Part shown: positions 35,252-41,392 of the stretch, one piece after another
Numbering within the stretch: the stretch's first letter is position 1
Layout: each line of letters opens with the position of its first letter
Assembly (NCBI RefSeq): GCF_004004565.1
Contig: NZ_SACM01000001.1
Location: forward strand, 558,001-622,000
Length of the DNA: 64,000 bases
From: Inhella crocodyli
Lineage (GTDB): Bacteria > Pseudomonadota > Gammaproteobacteria > Burkholderiales > Burkholderiaceae_C
Direction: 5' to 3'
The notes under the pieces: model-generated
Seen by the model: only the letters and a program-made list of their open reading frames with translations
The model's database searches: none
Told to the model about the DNA's origin: nothing
Program-made: the position numbers and the translations under genes

Positions 35252-35776
35252 TCAAAGAGGGGATAAACCACCTGCCGGCGGCCCGGTCAGCGCCTTGCGC
35301 ATGAACACGCTCAGCGGGTGCTCCGCATAGTCGCCAAAGGCGCCGCAGCGCTCGAAACCGTGCTTCGCATAGAAGGCGATTGCCTCCGGCTGCCGGGGGC
35401 CGGTTTCCAGCTGAAGCCAGCGGCAGCCGCGCGCCATGGCCGCCGCCTCCAGCGCCGCCAGCACCCGCCCGGCCACGCCCAGCCCGCGCTGCGCCGGCTG
35501 GACGAACATGCGTTTCAGCTCGCCTTGGTCACCGTTCGGGTGCTCGGGGGCCACCGCACCCGACAGCACCACCGCCCCACAACCCAGCGCCTGGCCCTCC
35601 GCCCCGCGCGCCACCGCGAACAGCACCCCCGCTTGCGCCAGCGCGCTCAGGTCCAGCGCATAGCGGGCCTCGGGCGGGTACAAGGTGTCTTGATAAGCGT
35701 CCAGCGCCGCGATCAGGGCCCGCACCTCGGGCTGGTCGGGGGGTTCAAGCTGCACAGTGATGGAAGGCATGGGCAC
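35252..35776 (-). CDS. GNAT family N-acetyltransferase
   Basis: A 174-residue acetyltransferase with the acetyl-CoA-binding core: GCGAVVLSG, ELKRMFVQPAQRGLGVAGRVLAALE (motif A, with Gln/Arg-x-x-Gly-x-Ala) and WLQLETGPRQPEAIAFYAKHGFERCGAFGDYAEHPLSVFMRK (motif B). The closest pattern is that of GNAT proteins often annotated as small-molecule acetyltransferases; substrate unknown. The first residues MPMPSITVQLEPPDQPEV allow ATG at 35776 or 35770. Confidence 0.88.
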   Translation of the reverse strand: MPMPSITVQLEPPDQPEVRALIAALDAYQDTLYPPEARYALDLSALAQAGVLFAVARGAEGQALGCGAVVLSGAVAPEHPNGDQGELKRMFVQPAQRGLGVAGRVLAALEAAAMARGCRWLQLETGPRQPEAIAFYAKHGFERCGAFGDYAEHPLSVFMRKALTGPPAGGLSPL

Positions 35777-35836
35777 ATGGGCAGGGCCAGAGGGCCACTC
35801 GCCACAGCAGGAAGCGATGGCGCCGAGCGTAGCGCC

Positions 35837-36244
35837 CTAGACCGGACCGCCCCGCAGCCAGGCCACCGCCGCTGGCATGCCGGCCAACAGCAGCAAGCCC
35901 ACCGACAGCCCATTGCCACTGCGCGGGTCAAAGTCCCGCGCGATGCGCGCCCAGGGCAAGCGCATCACCCCGCGGCCGATGGCCACGTCGAACGACGCCA
36001 TGAAGGCCGCCAAGCCGGCGCCCAGCCCCAGGTGCGCGCGCCAGCCCACGGCGCCGATCGCCGGCACGAACACCCAACACAGCCCGAAGGCCAACAGGCT
36101 GCCCGTCACCACGCTCCACCTCAAGGCCGTGGCCTTGCCCACCCTCGGCACCAGCCACACCGTGCGGGCAATGCCATGCAGGGTTTCCGCAGCGGCCAGC
36201 ATCACGCAAAGGGCGGCAAAGCGGAGGACGTCGAAGGTCGGCAT
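35837..36244 (-). CDS. Small four-helix membrane protein
   Basis: A 135-residue protein with four hydrophobic segments (FAALCVMLAAAETLHGIA; WSVVTGSLLAFGLCWVFVPAIGAVG; LGLGAGLAAFMASFDVAIG; LSVGLLLLAGMPAAVAWL). A conserved-looking polar loop, PRVGKATALRW, lies after helix 1. I do not recognise a characterised family. Its start is 38 bases beyond the last attC end of the neighbouring integron array and it reads in the same direction as the cassettes. It is very GC-rich, unlike them, and no attC follows, so it may simply be the host gene that flanks the array. Confidence 0.65.
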   Translation of the reverse strand: MPTFDVLRFAALCVMLAAAETLHGIARTVWLVPRVGKATALRWSVVTGSLLAFGLCWVFVPAIGAVGWRAHLGLGAGLAAFMASFDVAIGRGVMRLPWARIARDFDPRSGNGLSVGLLLLAGMPAAVAWLRGGPV

Positions 36245-36281
36245 CGGGAGGCGGGGGGCGGTGACCCTGGATGGAGGGGGC

Positions 36282-36410
36282 GGCTAGCGTTGAGTTGACC
36301 GGACCGCGGAGGCAGACCGCGCCTTGCCGCGTAAGGCCACTGAGCACGCTTGCCCTTGAGCGGCCAGGCCCCGCCTGCGGTGGCGGGTCCGGTTGAACGA
36401 CAGGTTCGGC
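36282..36410 (-). other. attC recombination site 4 (about 129 bases)
   Basis: Read on the - strand it begins with the core-like GCCGAAC at 36404-36410 and ends at GCTAGCC at 36282-36288, where GTTRRRY is expected. The two arms are complementary over long stretches: an accgga-containing block of one arm pairs with its counterpart in the other and both continue in GC-rich stems. Length is like that of long attC sites. It follows the GFA gene directly, with its 3' core degenerate. Confidence 0.65.
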
Positions 36411-36431
36411 CGCACTCTTGTGCCGCGGCTG

Positions 36432-36821
36432 CTAGAACCACAAGTCTTTTACGCACTTGCCATCGTCAGGCCGGCTCTCCCACTTGTCCAGCCCATCGAA
36501 GTGACGGACGGGTACGCGCTCAATGGGTCCAGGCTCAGCCAGACGAAGGTTGACAGCAACTCTGCGCCGACCTTGTTCATCAACGGAAAGGCCCCTCCAA
36601 TGGCTGACGTTTCCGCACTTGGGGCAAAAGTTGAAACTCAGCGAGTCCCCTCGGACGAACGCAGTCGTTTCACCCGAGAAGGTGACGTCCTCTCCTTCCC
36701 AGCCATAGGCCCACAGCGTTCCATACCTTCTGCACGCCGTGCAGCTGCAGGCCGTGGCGGTCTTTGGCACGTCCTTGAGAGACCAGCGAGCGGTGCCACA
36801 CAGGCATGTTCCATCAATCAT
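36432..36821 (-). CDS. Integron cassette 4: GFA/CENP-V-type zinc protein
   Basis: A 129-residue protein of the GFA family (named after a glutathione-dependent formaldehyde-activating enzyme). The zinc-binding cysteines are in place: GTCLCGTARW, ATACSCTACRRYG and FNFCPKCGNVSHWRG. No glutathione specificity can be inferred, as most members are uncharacterised. The ATG at 36821 starts directly at MIDGTCLCG; an upstream ATG at 36890 would lie inside attC site 3 and is rejected. Lower GC than the flanking chromosome and a position between two attC sites identify it as a mobile gene cassette on the - strand. Confidence 0.85.
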   Translation of the reverse strand: MIDGTCLCGTARWSLKDVPKTATACSCTACRRYGTLWAYGWEGEDVTFSGETTAFVRGDSLSFNFCPKCGNVSHWRGLSVDEQGRRRVAVNLRLAEPGPIERVPVRHFDGLDKWESRPDDGKCVKDLWF

Positions 36822-36871
36822 GGGGACCTTGTTGGTGGGTGGGGAAGACTTCAGATCGTGGCGGTTGGTCG

Positions 36872-36940
36872 GCCCAACCTTTGAATTCAACGGACCAGTC
36901 AGCGCAGCTGGCTCAGGGCTGGTGCAACGAAGGGTTCGGC
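36872..36940 (-). other. attC recombination site 3 (about 69 bases)
   Basis: On the - strand it starts GCCGAAC (36934-36940), continues with a CTTCGTT element and ends TTCAAAG followed by GTTGGGC (36872-36878), which fits the GTTRRRY core. The arms share an ACCAG/CTGGT pairing. It follows the stop of the exported-protein cassette by eight bases. Confidence 0.7.
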
Positions 36941-36947
36941 AGCTGTG

Positions 36948-37397
36948 TCAATGCGTGTCGATCTTCAAACTGCCCGATTCGACCGCCACTTCAAGCCTCA
37001 ATGCAAGCGTGCCATCTTTTGTGTGAATGAACCAAAAGGATGCAGGGGCTCCGCACTTCATCTTATTTTTATGGGGCCCAATGGTATGTACTCCCGCATT
37101 GGCGCCCCCACCAAGTGTTTTGATCGCTTCGCTTGTGAATTCGCAGTAGTTCTTAAATAGCCCAGCCTTGTCAGTTGCGCGGGCGCTTATTTGCTGCGCA
37201 CTGCTGGTTTGAAGGCGGAAGAAATTTTCTGGCACCTGGGACTTGCAAGCCGCTGCCATTGAATTCAAAAGGGCAACCGACTCTCCTTTCATTATGTCCT
37301 GCGGAGTAGCATTTCTTGCTTTAGAGCAATCTTGGGCAGAAGCACCATTCAATGCAGCGAGCACGGCAAGTACTATTCCAATAGAAAACTTCTTCAT
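36948..37397 (-). CDS. Integron cassette 3: small exported Cys-containing protein
   Basis: A 149-residue protein with a clean Sec signal (FSIGIVLAVLAALNGASA) and a mature part with four Cys residues (QDCSKA, AACKSQ, NYCEF, KMKCGAP), suggesting two disulfides. Other visible segments are ENFFRLQTSSAQQISARATDK and GPHKNKMKCGAPASFWFIHTKDGTLALRLEVAVESGSLKI. I recognise no family. Base composition is the lowest of any gene in the window, in line with recent acquisition. AAAGGAAA lies before the ATG, and attC sites 2 and 3 flank it. Confidence 0.75.
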   Translation of the reverse strand: MKKFSIGIVLAVLAALNGASAQDCSKARNATPQDIMKGESVALLNSMAAACKSQVPENFFRLQTSSAQQISARATDKAGLFKNYCEFTSEAIKTLGGGANAGVHTIGPHKNKMKCGAPASFWFIHTKDGTLALRLEVAVESGSLKIDTH

Positions 37398-37428
37398 TCA
37401 TTTTCCTTTGGCAAACAAGGGTTCAGAG

Positions 37429-37497
37429 GTCCAACGTTGAAGCTGAGCTGCGAGCGGCGGCTTGCCGACGCGAGTAGGCTCTAGCGACTGGTTAGGC
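37429..37497 (-). other. attC recombination site 2 (69 bases)
   Basis: On the - strand the site begins GCCTAAC (37491-37497) and ends TTCAAC then GTTGGAC (37429-37435), both matching the consensus cores RYYYAAC and GTTRRRY. The inner part is an imperfect GC-rich palindrome. The TAA of its first core supplies the stop codon of cassette 2. Confidence 0.85.
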
Positions 37498-37770
37498 ATC
37501 ACTTTGCTCGATGTGCCAAGTGAAAACCACAAAGTCATTTGGGTCCAATGCAAAGCTCTTCCAAATAGCAGGCTCGTCGGCGAGATTGAATTCCCACACA
37601 TCGACGAACCGGCCAGGTTGAGGCCTACGCACATGAATGGGGCCTGCAGGCCAACGTGTCGAAGTCCGAGCAAGACCACCCGCCACGTCCAAGGCCCTTT
37701 CGATCGTCATCGGCGGCGCCACTTCATGGCGCCCAGGATTTGCAACAGCACCGCTAATCAGCACAGACAT
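37492..37770 (-). CDS. Integron cassette 2: stand-alone SLBB-like domain protein
   Basis: A 92-residue protein whose first half, VLISGAVANPGRHEVAPPMTIERALDVAGGL, is the soluble-ligand-binding beta-grasp (SLBB) motif seen in polysaccharide export proteins such as Wza. It has no signal peptide and no other domain. The rest, PAGPIHVRRPQPGRFVDVWEFNLADEPAIWKSFALDPNDFVVF, is not assigned to a family but continues the beta pattern. The TAA stop is formed by the attC core of site 2. The ATG lies 25 bases after the end of site 1, without a strong ribosome-binding site, as is common in gene cassettes. Confidence 0.7.
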   Translation of the reverse strand: MSVLISGAVANPGRHEVAPPMTIERALDVAGGLARTSTRWPAGPIHVRRPQPGRFVDVWEFNLADEPAIWKSFALDPNDFVVFTWHIEQSDA

Positions 37771-37795
37771 GATCTCAACTCGATCTTGGATCGAT

Positions 37796-37862
37796 GCCTA
37801 ACGTTCCGGATCACCGGCGGGGCCGCGTAGCGGCACCGTCCGAGTGCATGCGGTGGTTAGGC
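37796..37862 (-). other. attC recombination site 1 (67 bases)
   Basis: On the - strand: GCCTAAC (37856-37862), a partly palindromic middle with a GCCGC/GCGGC hairpin, and GTTAGGC (37796-37802). Both cores fit RYYYAAC and GTTRRRY exactly. It starts four bases after the stop of cassette 1. Confidence 0.9.
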
Positions 37863-37865
37863 ATC

Positions 37866-38291
37866 TCATGACGAATGCCCGAACAAAGAAGCGAACAGTT
37901 GGGGATCAAATGGGGAACCAAAGGGGCCCTTTTTGATTAGGCTTCGGCTAAAACCATATTTGCAGTGGCTATCGACAAATCCCATCGTGACACCATCGAA
38001 TTGAATGGCAACCGCTTCACCATCAGGAGCCCAAATGAACTCAATATTAGAGGGGATTGGCCCCGGATCTGGATAGGAAACAAACTCTCGAGTTGCTGGT
38101 GGCGCGGTGCGCATCTCCCTGAATTCATGTATTGAACTAGGCGCAGAGATTCTGTTCTGAAGCCAACAATCGGAAACGATCTGGCTGCCATCCGGAGAGG
38201 TTAGGTACAACCAAATTGCAGGCCCCTCATCCACAACCTGGGCGACCCGGCCCGAGTTCGGATGCTGATCTGAGAATTCGAGGGTGCCCAC
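37866..38291 (-). CDS. Integron cassette 1: conserved-looking protein of unknown function
   Basis: A 141-residue soluble protein with no signal or helix-spanning segment. It reads RVAQVVDEGPAIWLYLTSPDGSQIVSDCWLQNR, then a Pro-rich turn (RTAPPATREFVSYPDPGPIPS), IEFIWAPDGEAVAIQFDGVTMGFVDSH and YGFSRSLIKKGPFGSPFD. I do not recognise a named family. The GTG start at 38291 sits seven bases from the attI core, without a clear ribosome-binding site, so it is the cassette next to the integrase. TGA at 37866-37868 is followed at once by attC site 1. GC is lower than in the flanks. Confidence 0.65.
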   Translation of the reverse strand: MGTLEFSDQHPNSGRVAQVVDEGPAIWLYLTSPDGSQIVSDCWLQNRISAPSSIHEFREMRTAPPATREFVSYPDPGPIPSNIEFIWAPDGEAVAIQFDGVTMGFVDSHCKYGFSRSLIKKGPFGSPFDPQLFASLFGHSS

Positions 38292-38297
38292 AGAGGT

Positions 38298-38362
38298 GCC
38301 TAACTTGTTGTAGGGCGCACTTCGGCGCGGTTTATCAAGGTCACCCGCGCCCTAACAGGCTG
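38298..38362 (-). other. attI-type integration site
   Basis: On the - strand the end reads CGCCCTACAACAAGTTAGGC (38298-38317), nearly the same as the class 1 attI end, CGCCCTAAAACAAAGTTAGGC as I recall it, including the recombination core GTTAGGC. A second GTTAGGG core-like element lies at about 38350-38356. Outward pairing of TAGGGCGC with GCGCCCTA spans 38311-38355. Cassette 1 starts right after it. The outer limit is inferred. Confidence 0.75.
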
Positions 38363-38409
38363 ACGGCCAGCGTGCACAAGTGTTTGTTGCTCAATGAAGA
38401 TTGGGGGCA

Positions 38410-38438
38410 TTGACTGTACGTTCATCCAGTACTAACTT
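38410..38438 (+). promoter_or_regulatory. Probable intI promoter with LexA box
   Basis: A -35-like TTGACT (38410-38415) and a weaker -10-like TAACTT (38433-38438) are 17 bases apart and read toward intI. Between and overlapping them lies CTG-N10-CAG (38414-38429), the classic LexA-box spacing, with CTGT at one end and CAGT at the other. Integron integrase promoters in many bacteria are under SOS control through such a box. Confidence 0.65.
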
Positions 38439-38499
38439 CGCCGACAAATGGCGCGCCTGTTACCGGTGCGAAGCTCGCCACGAAGCAGGAGGAACCCCC

Positions 38500-39604
38500 A
38501 TGTTGCCCTCGGCACCTCGCCTCACGCCGGTCTCACGCGCCGCACTTCGGCCGGCTCCTGTCCTCGAACTGCCGCCACTTCGCTCTGTGCGCCTGCTGGG
38601 CCAAGTGCGGGAGCGCTTGCGCATGCTGCACTACAGCCTGCGAACGGAAGAAGCGTACTTGCACTGGTGCAAGGCCTTCATCCGCTTCCACCAGCTTCGC
38701 CACCCAGCCGAGATGGGGGGCCAGAGGTGGAGTCCTTCCTGACGCACTTGGCCGCGGACCGCGGACGGTCGGTGTCCAGCCATCGGCAGGCGCTGTCAGC
38801 GTTGCTGTTCCTGTATGGAAAGGTGCTGGGCCAGCAGTTGCCGTGGATGCAGGAGATCGGGCGGCCGGTGCCTCGCCGGCGCTTGCCGGTGGTGCTGACG
38901 CCCGACGAAGTGGCCGCTGTGCTGGGGCGCATGACGGGCGTGCATGGGCTGCTGGCGCGGTTGCTGTACGGGACCGGCATGCGCATCACCGAAGGCTTGC
39001 GGCTGCGCGTGAAGGACATCGACTTTGCACAGCGGGCCGTCATCGTGCGCGAGGGCAAAGGCGGGAAGGACCGGGTGGTGATGCTGCCGCTCTCCCTGGT
39101 TCAGCCCTTGCGCGAGCACCTGACAGCCGTGCGCGCGGTGTGGGCGTCCGATGTGGAGGCTGGGTGCTCGGGGGTTGAGTTGCCGAGCGCTTTGGATCAA
39201 AAGTACCCACGCGCTGCACACGCTTGGAGTTGGTTTTGGGTGTTCCCGCAGGGTCAGCATTTGACCGACCCACGCAGCGGGGTGGTGCGCCGGCATCATC
39301 TGTCTGACGAGACCTTTCAGCGGGCTTTCAAGCGGGCCGTCACAGCGGCTGGGGTGCCCAAGCTGGCGTCGCCGCATACTGAGCCTGGCGAAGGACGGGG
39401 GCATGCAGGCCCCCGGCGTGGAGGCACTCATTCGCCACGCACCTGCTGCAAAGCGGCTCGGACATCCGAACCGTGCAGGAACTGCTGGGCCACGCCGATG
39501 TGGCGACCACCATGATTGACACGCACGGGCTGAAGCTGGGCGGTGGCGCGGTGCGCAGCGCGCTGGATGCACTGGACACAGCCCTCGCGACGGCAACCGC
39601 GTAG
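38500..39604 (+). pseudogene. intI: Broken integron integrase gene (intI)
   Basis: A tyrosine recombinase of the integron IntI type, no longer encoded by one frame. The start at 38500 has AGGAGGAA upstream. Frame 1 encodes [31 protein letters not shown] to about 38715. After a run of six G (38715-38720) coding moves to a second frame carrying [35 protein letters not shown] (first catalytic Arg), the extra IntI-specific patch [20 protein letters not shown] and [15 protein letters not shown]. Near 39380-39420 about 40 bases are inserted, and the rest ([15 protein letters not shown], then [17 protein letters not shown]) is in a third frame. The catalytic Tyr of the usual TMIYTH is Asp here (TMIDTH), so the enzyme is certainly inactive. 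Confidence 0.9.
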
Positions 39605-39700
39605 CTGCCTTGCGGCCCATCGTCCTGTCACGCCCCGCCCACTGGCCAAGCCTCGGGTTGCAAGGCACCCGCGTTACCGACCCTGCCGGCCTGAGGGCGC

Positions 39701-41296
39701 TCACTTGACCACGGCGGTCCAGGCCTGGGGCTGGTCGTTGGCCCGGTGCGGGATGCTGATGGTCTGGCGCGTCACCCAGGGTCGCACTTGGTGGTGCAGC
39801 GGCACGAAGAAGTGCTCGTCGCGCACCCGCAGCAAGGCCTCGCGCAAAAAGCCATTGCGCTTGGCCACGTCGGACTCGGACTTGGCAGCGTTGATGAGCT
39901 GGTCGAGCTTGGCGTCGCTCAAGCCGCCGTAGTTGAAGCTGCCGTCGGCCCCGGCGGTGCGCGTGTGGCCCCAGGCCTGCAAGGCGTACTGGGCGTCGAA
40001 GGTGGAAACGCCCCAGCCCAGCATGTACAGCGGGCTCTCGCCCCGCTGGAAGGTTTGCGAGTGCAAGGAGAAGGGTTGCACCACCAGCTTCGCCTTGATG
40101 CCGATGCGCAGCCACATGGGGACGACGGCTTGGCAGAGTTCCTCGTCGTTCACGTAGCGGTTGTTCGGGCAGTGCAGCGGGACCTCGAAGCCCTCGGGGT
40201 AGCCCGCCTCGGCCAGGAGCTTGCGGGCGCGCTCGGGGTCGGGCTTGAGCGGCGCGTCCAAGTCGGCGGCGTAGCCGTTCACCCCGGGGGCCACCATCAA
40301 GGCGGCCGGCACCGAGAGGCCGCGCATGATCACGCGCTGCAAGGCCACGCGGTCGAGGGCTAGGTTCATGGCCTCGCGAACGCGCTTGTCTTTGAAGGGG
40401 TTGCGGCCTTTGACGTTGCTGCCACGCAGCTCGTCGTTGCCCTGGTCCAGCGCGAAGAAGATGGTGCGCACCTCGCTGCCCTCGATGACCTTGAGCTTGC
40501 TGTCGCTGCGCAGGCGGGCCACGTCCTGCGTGGGCACGTCGGTGAGCAGGTCGGCCTCGCCCGAGAGCAACGCGGCCGCGCGGGTTTGGTCGGAGGCGAT
40601 GGGCAGGTAGCTGAGTTCGGTGACGTTGCCCGCGGGCTTGTCCCACCAGTCCTTGTGGGCCACGAAGCTGATGCGCTGCGAGGGCTGCCACGCCTTGAGC
40701 ACGAAGGGCCCGGTGCCCATGGCGTTCAGGGTGGCGAAGTTGACTTCCTTGCTGCGGAAGTTCTGCGTGACCGCGGTGTTGTTCTTGGTGGCCCAGGCCT
40801 TGCTCATGATGGAGACGCTGGCCACGTTCTGCAGCAGCATGGGCGTGGGTGATTCCAGGACCAGGTCGACGGTGTGCTCGTCGACCTTGCGCAGCTCCTT
40901 GATGCCCGACAGGTAGGTTTGCTTGTTGCCGTTGGGGTGGCGCATGCGCTCGAACGAGAACAGCACGTCGTCGGCGGTGAAGGCGCTGCCGTCGTGGAAC
41001 TTGACGCCGCGGCGCAGCGTGAAGCGCACCTGGGTGGGGCTGAGGTAGGTCCACGCCGTGGCGAGCGAGGGCTCGGGCCGGTAGGTGGCGTCGCGGCGCG
41101 TCAGGCCCTCGTAGACGTGGCCCAAGATGGCGTTGGTGGTGGCGTGGTCTTGGGCGTGGGGGTCCAGCGTCAAGACGTCGTTCTGGGCCGCCCAGCGCAG
41201 GTTGGCGGCCTGAACGCCGAGGGTGGTGCCCAGCAGGGCCAGGCCCAAGGCCAGGTGAAGCCGCCGGCAGACGGCGGCGGCGCGGAGAACGTGCAT
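39701..41296 (-). CDS. Peptide-type ABC transporter solute-binding protein (family 5)
   Basis: A 531-residue periplasmic binding protein like DppA/OppA. The signal region LHLALGLALLGTTLGVQA leads into NLRWAAQNDVLTLDPHAQDHATTNAILGHVYEGLTRRD, then FTLRRGVKFHDGSAFTADDVLFSFERM, the family's most conserved stretch. Other matches are NAMGTGPFVLKAWQPSQRISFVAHKDWWD, DKRVREAMNLALDRVALQR and YLLGWGVSTF-like LGWGVSTFDAQYALQAWGH. Such proteins deliver peptides, opines or other solutes to an ABC importer. No permease or ATPase gene is adjacent, so it probably works with components elsewhere. Confidence 0.9.
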   Translation of the reverse strand: MHVLRAAAVCRRLHLALGLALLGTTLGVQAANLRWAAQNDVLTLDPHAQDHATTNAILGHVYEGLTRRDATYRPEPSLATAWTYLSPTQVRFTLRRGVKFHDGSAFTADDVLFSFERMRHPNGNKQTYLSGIKELRKVDEHTVDLVLESPTPMLLQNVASVSIMSKAWATKNNTAVTQNFRSKEVNFATLNAMGTGPFVLKAWQPSQRISFVAHKDWWDKPAGNVTELSYLPIASDQTRAAALLSGEADLLTDVPTQDVARLRSDSKLKVIEGSEVRTIFFALDQGNDELRGSNVKGRNPFKDKRVREAMNLALDRVALQRVIMRGLSVPAALMVAPGVNGYAADLDAPLKPDPERARKLLAEAGYPEGFEVPLHCPNNRYVNDEELCQAVVPMWLRIGIKAKLVVQPFSLHSQTFQRGESPLYMLGWGVSTFDAQYALQAWGHTRTAGADGSFNYGGLSDAKLDQLINAAKSESDVAKRNGFLREALLRVRDEHFFVPLHHQVRPWVTRQTISIPHRANDQPQAWTAVVK

Positions 41297-41342
41297 GTGG
41301 GGCTCCCTGGGGTTGTGGCGCCCGCCAGCCTCGGTCGGCCGC

Positions 41343-41361
41343 CCCGACTTGAAAAGTCGGG
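41343..41361. terminator. Short hairpin between mipA-like and solute-binding genes
   Basis: An 8-bp perfect stem (cccgactt / aagtcggg) with a 3-base loop sits between the stop of the MipA-type gene and the start of the solute-binding-protein gene, both on the - strand. There is no T-tract; it may be a weak terminator. Confidence 0.45.
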
Positions 41362-41392
41362 TTCGCCCTGCCCGCCCCCGCCCTGGGGGGCC

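Noticed and set aside
36432-36890. Upstream start (36890) for the GFA cassette gene
   Set aside because: It would lie inside attC site 3, and the family start is at 36821.
36885-36891. ATTCAAC as the end of attC site 3
   Set aside because: The GTTGGGC core at 36872-36878 gives the same 69-base length and the TTCAA-plus-core ending seen in attC site 2, so it is the better boundary.
38306-38360. A fifth, gene-less cassette between attI and cassette 1
   Set aside because: The stretch resembles the attI end of class 1 integrons and has only one full core site, so it was called attI instead.
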